Positions 42,661 to 55,263 are shown, counted from the first letter of the stretch. The stretch: DNA of 64,000 bases from Plutella xylostella (GCF_932276165.1 NC_064010.1:2542001-2606000); one strand, 5' to 3'. The notes: generated by a model from the letters alone, not told the origin. Translations and numbers: made by a program.

Positions 42661-42960
42661 GAAGTAGTACCTACAATATCTCTCTACTTGGCTGGCGTTA
42701 AAACCGTATCCAAACTTATTTATTCCCATACATATCTTTAAAAACTTGCAGCAAGTCGAATAGTCGAAGTTTGTAACTCTTAAAGAATGCGCGAGATGCA
42801 ATAAATCTTTTAAGATGGCGGGTGGAAAAATTAAAGAAAATAAGTGAATAAAAATGTATTGAAACCCGCCCTGCTTTATATTCTTACAATAAGTTGGAGA
42901 TTTCCCGTTGTACCGTATTGTATAAGCAATATTTGTCATAGTTGGGCGGACGCTGCTGGT

Positions 42961-43002
42961 CTAGTGATGGGGTGTATCTGGAAATTTATCGCACTATCGA
43001 TA
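42961..43002 (-). promoter_or_regulatory. TATCGATA/CACTAG motif pair
   Basis: CTAGTGATGGGG at 42,961-42,972 and TATCGATA at 42,995-43,002; minus-strand order matches the other pairs. Copies at 55,700-55,741 (B) and 61,428-61,469 (C). Confidence 0.35.
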
Positions 43003-43592
43003 TATTTTCCTTTTTTCCTGAAAACATAAAGTAATCCGGCGATCTCAGAAGAACAATAAGATATTAGATTTTGTCTTGCTTTTATTGTTAGTTTTTTTTA
43101 TTATTATTTTTATTAATGTTTATTATTTAAAAAATACATGCTAAGTATTGCAATGAAATGCCTGCCAAACTTACTACACACAGCTATAAAACAGTTTGTT
43201 GGCAGGTAACTCTCATTTCTTATTAAGTTATAAGCACAATACACATAATTACACTTATATTTATGTGACAAGGTACAAAACTATCAAAGTAGGTATAGAC
43301 AGGTAATTAAATAGGCGTTGTTGGGTCATTGACATATATATGGAAGGAAGATATTCTTAGGTATCACTCGTGCACTCGCTTATATCCCAGTGACAGAACT
43401 ACATACCTACTCTATTTCCGCTCTCCAATGCGTTTCTCGTATCTACTCCCGACTGGCTCTTCACACACAACGGGACCCCTTAATCTAATCTATCTGAACC
43501 CGCCTCTAGCGGAAACTATCATGAAACTTTTGACAGATTGTTTATGTACGCAGAACCGAAAAAAAAAGAAATTGCAATGTTTTTTCGATTGA

Positions 43593-43620
43593 TATCGATA
43601 CCGATGCTTCCCACCACTAG
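43593..43620 (+). promoter_or_regulatory. TATCGATA/CACTAG motif pair
   Basis: TATCGATA at 43,593-43,600 and CCACCACTAG at 43,611-43,620. Unchanged in D (56,435-56,462) and C (62,059-62,086), although surrounding bases differ. Confidence 0.35.
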
Positions 43621-44098
43621 TAGCAATGTCAGTGCGCCCGCCACTACAGAGTTAGACAAAGAAAAACGTCGTTTTAAAACACCTGGGCTCGTAGAGTGTA
43701 GCGCGCCCGAACAGTATTGATAGTTGTTTAAATATGTATCGTCGCTTTTAGCTCCCCAAGTGGTGTCCACTTTCTATTCCGTTTGCGAGTTTTGCGTGTA
43801 AAAATGTGCAAGTAATGGTGCAGAAGGTTATTTGTTCGGTGTCGTGGCTTTAGTGAGACAGGTTAGTAACGTCTGTGTGTATAGTTACACGTTACATGTT
43901 TGTTTGTGTGTAATGTGTAGGTATGCTTTTTCTACAGTGTTTGTGTTGTGTAATTCAGTGCAAATTTTGTAGGTTACAACTTGCTTTATACTTAAGAGGG
44001 ATTCAATGTTGACTTTATGGGACACTGTGCTGTATGAAAAAAAAATTATAAAACAACAGCTATGTTACTAAAACAAACCTGTTACAAATCCTAACTAA

Positions 44099-44266
44099 TC
44101 CTAACTATCCTAACTATAAGATATTATAAATGCGAAAGTAACTGTGTCTGTCTGTCTGTCTGTCTGTCTATGTTCTTTCCCTGGGAAAGAACATAGGCTA
44201 CTTTTTATCCCGGAATTCCCACGGGAAAACTTTTTAAGGCGAAGCGAAGCGCGCGGGAACAGCTAG
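44099..44266 (+). mobile_element. Helitron-like element with internal palindrome
   Basis: TCCTAACTAATCCTAAC start, (GTCT)n, then a 13+13-bp palindrome at 44,169-44,195 (tatgttctttccc / gggaaagaacata) replacing the usual middle, hairpin, CTAG end. Copy C has the unoccupied site: 'tacaaa' joined to 'tcataaataa' at 62,642|62,643. Confidence 0.9.
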
Positions 44267-45291
44267 TCATAAATAAAAGTCAATTCTTAAAGATTTGGAA
44301 CAAAAATAACAAGGTCTAGAATTTATCTCATAATACTTCCTTCATTATTTTTTCCAGAAAAATCCTGATCAATGAACATGATTTCGCACTTTACCCCAAG
44401 TCATATCCTACACATCCTGTGACCTAAATATCTAGACAGCGGAACTCGCCTAAGTAATACAAACGGAAATAGAAAAACCAAGGGCAAGACATCTCTCGCA
44501 AGTACCAGGCGTTCATGACATGACAGGAGATTCCCTAGAGCTAGTCGGGGCGTAATAACTGGAACTTTTATATTAGGGCTTACAGTGCGTGGGTTGGAAG
44601 GCTTTGTAAAACAGGATATGAAAATATATTACTCTGTAATTATTTGTTTACTTGTTTATAAATTGACGGTTTATTGCTAAGAGCCATTATCTCGTAATTT
44701 TGCTTAAAATAGGTGATTAGGATTTAATGCTCTTTCATCAGTGAAAAACTTGAAAACTAAATGGCCGATGAAAATAGGTGTAGAGGAGGCTCTATCAATG
44801 AACCGCCGTCCTATAACGTCTTATGATTTAAAAAAAATACATAATTTTAAGTACTAAAAAACAATCTTCAGCCATTAGCTTCTAAAATTTACAACTCTAA
44901 AAAGAAAAAAAAGGACCATTTTCTAATAAATTTCGATATACACATCATCATTATTACAGGATGCTCAACATTGTTCCGTCGCACTACACCCCGCACGCAG
45001 CAGGTGTCCCGATGCGTGCTTGAAAAAACAATCATCCTGTGAATTAATATTTTTATTCCTCTCATTGAATTAGTATTGCGGGCACGCCCCTGTAGAGTGG
45101 TTTGTAAGACCTAGGCATTGTTTTAGTGATCATAAAAGGCTAGAATCTAGATTCGAATTACTATTGGGGTGAGGACAATAGGGCAGTGGTTTTTTTTATA
45201 GGTATATAATCATTAAATTAAACTTACTCTGAAATTACATTATAAAATCAGGCAGCTGTTCAATACATTTTAGTTTACTAGGTATTGAAAT
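44267..45291. other. No gene recognised
   Basis: AT-rich sequence shared with copy C (62,643-63,833), which carries one extra block at 63,179-63,312. Confidence 0.4.
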
Positions 45292-45551
45292 GACGACCGA
45301 ATGGCGTAGCGGTTAGTGACCTGACTACTGAGCCGAAGGTCCAGGGTTCGATTCCCGGCTGGGGCAGATATTTGTTTGAACACAGATATTTGTTCTCGGG
45401 TCTTGGATGTGCCCGTAAAATGGCAATAGGCCCGCCCCCTATTACATTGGGACTAACATAACACTGGCGAAAAGTGGGTGCAGCAATGCACCTCTGCCTA
45501 CCCCGCAAGGGAGTACATTAGTACAAAGCGTGAGTGTGTGTGTGTGTGTGT
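45292..45551 (+). mobile_element. tRNA-derived SINE, type II, full length
   Basis: Head 'gacgaccgaatggcgtagcg', B box GGTTCGATTCC, body through 'cttggatgtgcccgtaaaat', 'cactggcgaaaagtgggtgc' and 'cctaccccgcaagggagtac', then a (GT)n tail. Best complete type II copy. One base is missing in the head ('gtgacctgact'). Confidence 0.85.
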
Positions 45552-45740
45552 AAGGTAGTGAAATATAGTACCTACATATTATCATATTGTATGGACATAA
45601 TGGACAACTATTTTCATTTCATATTTATCTTAATTTAAGTTTCTAATGAAGATAAAATTGCACTCTTAATGTATTTTAATTGACAAGCATCTAACAGCTA
45701 TTGTGATACGATCCTTAATTGTAAACTATAAACTAATACA

Positions 45741-45834
45741 TACAGGGTGTCCACCTTATAATTAACACTCATGGCCAGTGTAGATCCCCTGAACAAAACA
45801 CCCAGATAGCCTCCACATCATTACTCACCCTGTA
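45741..45834. mobile_element. Short MITE with 'tacagggtg' ends
   Basis: tacagggtgtcc at the left and actcaccctgta at the right, 94 bp. A nearby 'ttttgcaccgccctgta' at about 46,210-46,226 is another such terminus. Confidence 0.5.
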
Positions 45835-46054
45835 TAGTCTTATACATCGTGCTCTGCCGGAAGATGTCTTTAAAACATGAATAAGAAAGAAAGACATTTA
45901 TTTGTCTTGACACACAGACTCGTTAAACTTATAACACCCCTCTTTTTTCCGTCGAGGCCTTAAAAAAGGAAATAGGCTGCATTCCCAGTAGGAAAACTAT
46001 TCGCTTATAATTTTGGGCGCCAAACTAGCAAAGTAATCCGTTTTTTTCCAAAAA

Positions 46055-46175
46055 ATACCATTCTGTACCTCCTGTAGGTTAGCTGGTAGAAAATGCTTTT
46101 AGAATTAAGTCCACCTTTTGTACACTTATATTTCATATTTGTGCAATAAAGTATCAAATAATTATTATTATTATT
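46055..46175 (+). mobile_element. LINE 3' end with (ATT)n tail
   Basis: 'gtacctcctgtaggttagct', 'aagtccaccttttgtacact', 'catatttgtgcaataaagta', then (att)n. Plus-strand equivalent of 31,719-31,832. Confidence 0.75.
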
Positions 46176-47054
46176 CGTAGAACTAAAGTTGTTCATACAG
46201 CCACACCTTTTTGCACCGCCCTGTATAGTTAAAGATGCTCTGTTTTCGTGACACGCGAACACAACACATGTCCACTGTAATCCTAGTGTTTGTACAAGAT
46301 AAACATCACAAATAACATGTGTACAATTGTACAACGGACATTCCGTGTATAGCTCGACAACTTCGTGCGCGACCCTCCTTGCGGGGTGACAGACGCGGAG
46401 GAGACGAGGTACCCAAGACGACAGCGGGTAGCGGGAGAGGTCGCGGGGAAGGACAACGCGTGCACTGCACGTCATTATTACGGCAGTCTCGACCAAGTAG
46501 TCGAGGCGGCCACATGTGTTGTAAAATCTGTCATAATCTGAGTTCGACGCACATGAGACCACTGATCCTGAGACCATTAGTCTTAGGATGAGTGTTGAGG
46601 CCAGAACCGCCACAAACCTTGGAATATTTACCTTATGAATTTTTATTATCATATTATTATTATCTATGATTCGTCAATAAAATAACGTCAAAAACCACAA
46701 ATAGTATATTTTCGCAAATAGGTAGATTAAATCGCATTATAAAACTATGTCGGAGTTCAAGAAGATTTTGAGTTTACCTTGCTTTATAATTAGGTTTACT
46801 AAATTCATTCGATTAATCGAAACGTCAAATTGTCACTTGAAATTTTGGCAGTTTGGGTGGAATCTGTGGACGGTGCATATTAAGAAATAAAAAGGTAAAG
46901 TGGTTAGTCGGTTGAGCAGGGAGGGACTGTCATTCTGATTTGAATTATTGAACGGGTCGGTTGTGCACATTCCGCAGGGTTACCACGTTTCGCTGCAACA
47001 ACCAGGCTTGCTGCTCCAGTTTACTCGGGAGCTAGGCTGGCTGAGCTGAATTTA
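46176..47054. other. No gene recognised; CpG-rich patch
   Basis: 46,330-46,510 is CpG-rich and therefore open in several frames. The longest (215 codons, minus, 46,005-46,652) runs through the LINE 3' end and is not a gene. The rest is unrecognised. Confidence 0.4.
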
Positions 47055-47136
47055 AGGGGATATGTACAAAGGTTCCACTCGAGAGAGCCACTTACAGGTG
47101 CTTCGCCCCCCTCTCTGAATAGAATAGAATAGAATA
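47055..47136 (+). mobile_element. LINE 3' end with (AATAG)n tail, short
   Basis: 'ggatatgtacaaaggttcca', 'ctcgagagagcc' and an (aatag)n tail. Same family as 12,276-12,458. Confidence 0.65.
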
Positions 47137-48521
47137 ATCCAACTGTATCAAGTGCATCCTCGTGTATTTTGTAAGATTGATCTGAAACTCCGAATAAATC
47201 GAGTGTGTACTACCTATCTGTGCCTTTATTTCTGGGGTGTGATGATGAATGGCGATACCAACGACCTAGCTGATCGAATCATGGACCAACCACCGCTAGC
47301 TCGTGCCCACTCCCCGACAACAGTTAGCTGACACCGTGGATTAACACATATGCTAATTTTATCGCGGAATTCCCACGGGAATTTTTTTTAGAAGCGGAAC
47401 TCGCGGGGAAAGCTATTTTGGAATATTGTGTAGAATTGCCCCAATTGCAGAGTTATTTGATTCGTATCGGCAATACTAAAGTTGAACTATCCCGGATAGC
47501 TCAACACTTCAGGATTCATATCGAAACGTCACTCATAGTCATCCCATAACCTCCTCTCTTTAGTTCGTTTATACCGTCCACCACGCAGGCTAAATTAAAC
47601 CCTACAGCATCAGCTATAAGGGCGATTCAGCTGAGTTGTTTAGAGAGAATTTGAGACAAAGTTACGCGTGTGTGTGAATGTTCAGAAATTAATAACGCGA
47701 TTGTTTATAGTGGCTCCACACTGCCCTTGTTTTGACAATGATTTTCGGATTCAAAATGTATTGGAAGTGTCACTAATGACTACGTAATTGTTGTTTCGTT
47801 TTGACTTCGCGATAGGGCATCTTCTGCTGCTTAAACATCGAGTATTTACTTTGGTATTGCCTAGTTACATACGCGGTTTCTGAATGGTATAATTAATAAT
47901 GACCTTTTGAACGAATGGGTACACCAGTACGTAAGTATTTTTTTTATAACAATTGTTAAATATTATATAAGACTGAAGGTAAGTAGATTATAAATGTTTT
48001 GGAAATTTATCTACCTACTTACTTAGTTTTCAAGAAAATGTTTCTATGCCCTAAAGGGAGCTATGTTAAGGAAACTTACCTTTATACACATAGATTTAGC
48101 ACCTACATAGTTGCAGCAGATTACAAATGAATATGAATACAACTGGGTATTTAGAAAAAATCGCAAATAGTCGATTACGAAATCAGGAAAATCCTGACCA
48201 AAATTGATACCAATTTACTTGGCATTACCCCATTGGCATTAGTAGAAGTAGGTAGTATTAGTGCTAGTAGCTAGTTAACATGTCGTGTTTTGTGGATACA
48301 GCATAGCATACTGGGTCAATACGGGCCTCAAAATAAGGACGTACATAGACAGTTTCCGCTCGGAAACGATACGAGTCCACACTCCACAGAATCGACACGA
48401 CAATCGTTGGAATCATGGAATCGACAATTGACAGTTTGGAGAGCCGCTGGGCTGTCAGATTCCTCGCGACGAATGATTCTATTCTTAGATAAACGATATA
48501 CGAACAAGATGGTATGTTCAC

Positions 48522-48769
48522 GAAGCGTCCGTAGTCGAGCGGGCTTCAGTGATCGTAACTGATCACTGAGGTTAAGCAACAACTGACACGGTCAGCCCTT
48601 GGATGGGTGACCGATTTCAAGTGGTTCTTTTCTGGACGCTTCCGTGCTTCGGACGGCACGTTAAGCCGTGGGTCCCGGTTGCTGCTTCGGCAGCAGTCGT
48701 TAAGCCTAGTCAGAGGCCTTCGGGCGGCTTGAAAACATCTGACAGTCGGGTTGCCCACTTACCCGACAA
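48522..48769 (+). mobile_element. 5S-rRNA-derived SINE (copy B)
   Basis: Identical to 35,699-35,946 in the bases I compared. Confidence 0.8.
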
Positions 48770-49924
48770 CTTGCATTGTACTCATTCAAAAACGGCGATA
48801 CGGCTCGCGACCTATCACGTGAGTACAATGCACAGCGAAAAGCGGGTGACTCGCTTGCGAGTCACCTCTGACTACCCCTTCGGGGATTACAGTCGTGAGC
48901 ATATGTATGTATGGTATGTTCACATACGAAAACAAAGCAAAAAAGTTTCCGCATTTTGTTTATTGTCAAACCGTTTTAAGTTCATCCTAATGGCAACCAA
49001 TTCATTAAGTCACAGATCTTCTGACCGAACTCAAAATAGGAGCTCTGTGTTAGAAGTGGGCTGTTATTTGTTGAGACGATTCTTTTGCACTGACAATCCA
49101 TCTAGTTCATATTAAAATATCGTTGTAAAAGACCTCTTTTCGAATACGTAAAAAACTTAGTCAAGTTTTCCAACTTTTAGTTTTATTGAAGTCGACGTCG
49201 ATTGATGGCTGTCTGATATGCATGTGGTGACATTGTAGCTGCTTCGAGCCTGGCACCGCCGGCATATTTAGAGCTTGTCCTTAACCAAACAGAAACTATA
49301 TACTTTGAGCCTGTTTCACAATGTCTGGATAATGGCTACCTGTGATAAAAGACATGCTGTCAATGTCTAAAACATAGTTACCCAGAGTGACAGCATTTAT
49401 GTTATCCCGCAGGTTGCCATTATCCTGATATTATAAATCAGTGTCTTAACAACTTATTTAAAAAAACAGCGTTTAAACTACCTACTACACATTTATTTTT
49501 GTCTACACATTAATTAAAGTCTTCGTGAATGACCAAAAAAACAAAGTTTCACCAGTGTTAAAAAATTAAATTGACATACGTATTTATAACGCGTTTGACA
49601 GCGTACCTATGTGTCTTGACCGCGTCTTGACTCGAAAGTGGCCATGTCCAGCGCAGCATTAACAGCAACAATATGAATAGTGATAACGCATGCATTTTTT
49701 TTTGTTCTTAATATCCCTTTTCTTGGTAAAAGTCAAATGTAATGAAAACATTCGTGTATTATTATTTGTCTACGTATTGACAAAACGTCGGACCGTAAAT
49801 TGATGTTAAAACTTTGGCGAATTTTCTTCGCGTTTTTGGACGATGTTCTTCGCATTGATTTCTGGTTCGCGTGCTGGCTAGCCGTAGCACTGGATCAACA
49901 TGAAATATGACATTTATATGAACA

Positions 49925-50124
49925 CTAGCTACTCCCGCGAGCTTCGTTTCGCCTTAAAAAGTTTTCCCGTGGGAATACCGCGATAAAAAGTAGCCTATGT
50001 TCTTTCTCAGGGTCTAGACTATCTGTATACCTATTAAGATTCAAATCCGTTCAGTAGTTTTGGCGTGAAAGCGTAACAGACAGACAGACACAGTTACTTT
50101 CGCATTTATAATATAAGATAAGAT
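49925..50124 (-). mobile_element. Helitron-like element (copy B)
   Basis: Counterpart of 37,186-37,385, with the CTAG end at 49,925-49,928. Confidence 0.75.
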
Positions 50125-51475
50125 AATAGTTGAATTTTATGATTATTTCACCTAATCCAATACACGAGAAGAGAACAAGTCTCTTTTTAAACGAATAATA
50201 TAGCAGCCCCGGCTCGAGATCGAATCTGGGACCCTCGGCACAATAGTCAGGGTTAGTTACCAACCATTGCGCCATTCTATCATCACTCTATTATTAATTT
50301 AATAGAGGTGATGGTAAAACCTAAGTAACTCCCTACATTTTTTACATTATAATTATTTTAACAGGTAGGTATATGTCATGATTGTACACATTCACACAAC
50401 CTGAGTGCGTCCATAAAAGTAAAACAACACTTCGCGTACCAAACACATTACCCTGAAATTTTAAATAACAAAAGTTCTGAATTAAATTAGATAATTATCA
50501 TACTAAGCCCGTTTTAATGAGTTGGCCTTTTCCCGCCTTTTGTCCCGACGCCATTTTGTTCAAAATTACACTTGAAGAAGTCACTTTTGACAGTTCTTCT
50601 AATCCTTTTGTTTTTTTAAACGACGACATTGATAAATGGACGAGTGCCTTTGACAATAGATGGTTTTCGTCCAGTTTTCCCGTCTTAAATGAGTTTTTTT
50701 TTGTTTTCCCAGAAGGTCCTGAAATTGGATTTTAAAGTGTCCCGTGTATTGGTTTTATTTCGTTTACTTACCTATTTTTTTATTAATTACTTAATAAGTT
50801 TCCTAGATATTTTTTAATAAGTAAAAACATACACACAAAAAAGTACTTACCAACTTTTGCATTAAAATAAGACTGTAAGTCTACAACTTGCAAAAACATA
50901 CAATGCATACATTAAAGACAGATTTATGTGCCTGTGAAAAACCATAGACGTAGAATTATGGGCCAAACATGAACGACGAAATAAATTGCGTTCCATTTTG
51001 CATAAATGCGAGCCCGCCAAAAATCACGTTCCGTTCCACGGCAACTATCAATAGCAATGACTGCGCGGCTATACAGCCTACTCGAGCCAGCCTATCCGGC
51101 TGTCACCGGTAATTTGGATTGATTACCTACATCGACTATTTCACCATTTCGCCCTTTGCCTTCCATTACAATGTTCGATTGTTTATTTTGGGAACTGCAA
51201 AGTGTAGTTGGCTGTAAATGCCGACTATCTTTGCCTCGTAAGAGTAGACCTCAGAATAAGTAACGATTTAGTTTTAAAACCTCCTTTTTATACCTCCTTA
51301 GCTGGCAGATTACTAATCAGAATTCCTATTTTGGTTGCTTGGTGTGGATTGAGTATTTTGTCATTAGACGATTACAGATGATGGAGACTGCTGCTTTGAA
51401 AACACTTCAATGTTATCAGAACCTAAACTGTTGTGTAGGTACGTACATACATCAAGCAGTTATTAAGTTAGCACA

Positions 51476-51697
51476 TACACTCAGGAGTAACAAAAAGGTT
51501 CCACTTACAAAAACATCGAATAACCCATTTTTTTATTAAGAATTTGATAAAAATTTGTTTTGTTATTAGTTGGTAGCATTCTGATGCGCTGTTAAATGTA
51601 CTTCAATATTGAAGACGGCGTCTTAGAGCTAGCCTTTTCAGTTTATGATTAATTTGGTGTTATTGTCACTAGAACTTTTTCATTGCTCGTGAGTGTA
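51476..51697 (+). mobile_element. MITE, 'gaaaaagttcca' family (copy B)
   Basis: Counterpart of 38,737-38,958. The 'accacatcgca' foldback follows at 51,724-52,141. Confidence 0.8.
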
Positions 51698-52378
51698 TGA
51701 CAGATAGGTATTCAAAAATGGTAAGGGTCAATACAGACGAACCACAACCACACCACAACCACGCCGTGTGGTCGGGCGTATATTTTGTATTGAAAATGAA
51801 TAATCCAATTCACACGTGCCACATTTTACCGTTGTCATCGACCACCTGTGTAATACGACCACATCGCAACCACATCGCAACCACATCGCAACCACACCGG
51901 CAACAACGGCAACGCCGCCACGCGTCAGTGGCACCCCGGCCACCTGCTCTCCCTATTAACTGCACATGACCACGTGGTTACCACATCGCAACGACAGCGA
52001 CAACACAACCACATCGACATTTTGTCGCTGCCACAACGCAACTGCAAAAAGCCGCTGCCACACAATTCACACGTAACCACAGCTTGACCACATTATGTCG
52101 CTGCGACGTGGTGTGGTTGTGGTACGTGTGAATCGACGCTAAAGGTCACCAGGCACGATACGAGTGGTTGAGTTTTCCGATGACAAAAGGAAAACTACAA
52201 ATAAATAAATAAAAAATGTGTAAGTATCCGAATTAAACATGTCGGATTTACCTTTGATCAGACATTTGGGCAGTTGTTTGTGCCTTTTGTTGTGACACCT
52301 TTGTGCTCAGAAACATGGAAATTACATGTTTGAATACCTTTGAAGTAGAACTGTTCTATTATGGAGTAACACAACAAC

Positions 52379-52751
52379 TGCCTCTGTGGTCTAGTGGTAG
52401 AAGCTTCGCTTCACGACCCAGAGGTCCCGGGCTCGATTCCCGGGTGGGACCATCAATTTGTGTTTCTAAATTGTGGTTCTAAGTTTGGTTAGGACATAGA
52501 AGGCTGATCACCTGATGTCCGAAACAGTGAAACGATCCATGCTGTCGGATGGGCATGTAAAGCAGTCGGTCCTGCGCCTAGCTCTCTCCAGTCGTGTCGG
52601 TCAATCCGTCCCATTGGGCTATGAGAGTGATGGAACAGAGAGTGCTCCTGTGTACTGCGCACACACTTGGGCACTATAATCTACTCCTGCGTAGATGGCT
52701 GATCTCAATTGAGATTGGCCGCCGTAGTCGAAATTCGGCTAGGAGGACATT
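52379..52751 (+). mobile_element. tRNA-derived SINE, type IV (copy B)
   Basis: Counterpart of 39,640-40,012 with the same AACACAACAAC duplication, so it was inserted before A and B separated. Confidence 0.9.
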
Positions 52752-53469
52752 AACACAACAACGTTTAGTTGTATTTGTAACACAACACGTGTATAAGCTA
52801 AACACTTATAGAGAGAAATACAATTTGGTTAGCTTATAAGTAAATAGATAATAATATTAACGCTAACTTGATGTTTTTTTTTAAATGGATCAATGATATA
52901 GGACGTAATTTTATTTTGCTTAGAATGCTAGAGTCTTACAACATGAACCTTTTAATTTCGGACTTATCTACAGGTTGTTGCAATAGTAGTGTAATAAGTA
53001 AAAAGTCACGTGACCAAGAAAATTTTCAAAAGACTCCCCGGATCACTTTTCGGTCTTTTAACAGCCTGTACGTATAGAATTTTTATTATAAATAATATAG
53101 GTACTGGCTGGAATTTTATAACTGGCGATCCCGTTGCCTAACCAATATTTTTTCACCGTTTTATAAGAATTTTAAAAATCGAATGCTGCATTCATAAGTT
53201 TTGAAACTTAAGCGAACGAATAATGCATGCAACAAAATGTTTGTTCTGAGGAATACAACTGTGACGTAAATGCCCCAGGGTCCCAGGGTACAGTAACTTT
53301 GCCAACTTCTGACATTCACTTTAAAATGTCAAAGTTAACTGTCGAGTCAGTGTCATAAAGTGGGTGCAAACGTATAATAAATTCAACTAACTAAACAAAA
53401 TTTTATTGAAAATAATATATTCACGTCTGGATAGTTCTTTTTGGTGTAAAAATTGTCAGTGCTTACGAC

Positions 53470-53694
53470 CGACGACCGAATGGCGTAGTGGTTAGTGACC
53501 CTGACTACTGAGCCGAAGGTCCCGGGTTCGATTCCCGGCTGGGGCAGATATTTGTTTAAACACAGATATTTGTTCTCGGGTTTTGGATGTGCCCGTAAAA
53601 TGGCAATATGCCCGCCCCCTATTACATTGGGACTAACATAACAACACTGGCTGCAGCAATGCAAGGGAGTACATTAGTACAAGGCGTGAGTGTT
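53470..53694 (+). mobile_element. tRNA-derived SINE, type II (copy B)
   Basis: Counterpart of 40,731-40,955 with the same internal deletions. Confidence 0.85.
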
Positions 53695-54638
53695 TGTTAT
53701 TTTCTTAAAATAAACTTTTTAAACGACTACATTACGTAACCTCAAAATCAAACGTTAATACCACGTATCAAAGGTTTTACGGGTATTAGACATATTATTA
53801 ATTATATGACAGTTGTCTTGCCTTCAACACATTTATCAAAGTTTTTCTAGTATAAGAAGGGCTCTCTAAAACAAAATTATATTTGACGCACATGACATCC
53901 ACATCACATCATGACACCTCTTCTTTCACGTTTTTTTTTAAATAACTTCATTACCAACCGATCTCAGGTGTCGCTAATCCCAGTTTTATTGACACAATTT
54001 AAACGCACCTTAAGAGATACTTAAGGCAAGCTTAAGCCCAATTTAAGGTGGGGGAGCAGTAATAAAAATAAATTTGTTACCAGACATAATAGGAATCCCT
54101 TAAACTCAGAATTCAGTTCTAAGTTAGGTTTTAATTGAGTCGTCGGAGGGTTCGGGCTTGGCTTTCAGGCTTCTCTTAAAATGTGTTTACTTTTGTAAGG
54201 TATATTCAATAATTTTTATAAATTAGTGGAGTACCTAGGGGATTTTTGTAAAACCAAAAACGGTGACTCAGCTTTTCATTCCGAGCAACTTTTGTTCTAG
54301 GACTCTTAGAAATCGAAAAAATACTGCTTACTATATTTAAAAAGACACGTAACCAATAAAAAATACAGGGTGTTGCAAAAAGGGTATGCTAAGCCGAAAG
54401 GGACTCACGAAAAAATATAATTTCCTTTTCCATAGAAACTTTGTTGATAACGTGACTTTTACTATGGAAAACGATTATTTTTTCACGAATTTCCAAAACT
54501 CGTAGAACAAAAGTAGTTCAGAATGACCATATTGGTCAGAATAATCATATTGGTTAATTTAATTTAAAAAATCGTAGACCAAAATAGATTTTCAAAATGA
54601 CCCGTAACTCTACTTACCATTTATGCATCAGTTTGTAA

Positions 54639-54701
54639 AATAAATAACTAATGTGTATTTATTATTTTGTCCACAGGTAAGCATCGGGCAAGTTGGTAAG
54701 C
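54639..54701 (+). promoter_or_regulatory. Candidate recursive splice site 3 (copy B)
   Basis: Same sequence as 41,900-41,962, junction 54,676|54,677. Confidence 0.45.
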
Positions 54702-55048
54702 TGCTGATAGCGACGACAGTTCCTGATATTTCAGTAAACGCGTTCTTAATAACAAACATTAACTAAAATTACCTATTTAAACTATGTTTAAGTGTGTTTA
54801 AATTATGTTTAAGTATTGTTGAAGCATTATGTGGCACTCAAGATGGCAAGTATATGATGTAAATAAGTACATATTATAGGTGCAGTGTACAGTCAACTTA
54901 AGAGACGATTATACCCCCCGAGTATTTATGGTATGGTAAAACACTCGCGATAAATGAAAAAGCTCCAGTGATAGAAATACCAAATTACTGTTAAACGCAA
55001 AAGGGCGTCTGCAATATTGAAGTACATTAAACAGCGCATCAGATTTAA

Positions 55049-55263
55049 TCCTTACTAATATATGTAAAAAGTAACTGTGTCTGTCTCTCTGTCTGTCTGT
55101 CTGTCTGTCTGTTACTCTTTCACGCCAAAACTACTGAACGGATTTGAATGAAATTTGGTATACATACGGTCTAGAACCTGGGAAAGAACATAGGCTACTT
55201 TTTATCCCGGAATTCACACGGGATAACTTTTTAAGGCGAAGCGAAGCGCGCGGGAACAGCTAT
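55049..55263 (+). mobile_element. Helitron-like element (copy B)
   Basis: Counterpart of 42,310-42,524, within the MITE at 54,941-55,399. Confidence 0.85.

Larger units (their letters stand above)
42661..43950 (+). other. Single-copy-like block kept in all duplicates
   Basis: No transposon signature. Retained with few differences at 55,400-56,530 and 61,130-62,450. Contains two TATCGATA/CACTAG pairs (42,961-43,002 and 43,593-43,620), initiator-like 'tgtcagtgcgcccgcc', and 'gtgagacag' before GTTAGT at 43,861. Could be a promoter or first exon, but no frame of coding character is visible. Confidence 0.35.
34498..45550 (+). repeat. Duplicated segment, copy A
   Basis: 34,498-43,154 recurs at 47,321-55,893 at offset 12,823, dropping to 12,739 after the 84-bp LINE insert at 36,773. 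Every stretch I compared was identical. About 37,952 to 45,457 also recurs, diverged, at 56,533-64,000. The left edge is inside a Helitron-like repeat. The right edge of the shared unit is at or beyond the type II SINE, because copy C leaves the window there. Confidence 0.9.

Noticed and set aside
43329..43770. Overlapping short frames kept in copies A, D and C
   Set aside because: They are conserved only because the DNA is duplicated. Indels between copies break frame (for example D against A), which argues against coding.
43847..43870. First-exon donor (gagacag|gttagt)
   Set aside because: GTTAGT is a poor donor and no coding or transcript evidence is visible. Left as part of an unassigned conserved block.
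46005..46652. 215-codon open frame on the minus strand, the longest in the window
   Set aside because: Its C-terminal half is a reverse translation of a LINE 3' end and an (ATT)n tail, and the rest is a CpG-rich patch with few stops. No domain or conserved pattern.
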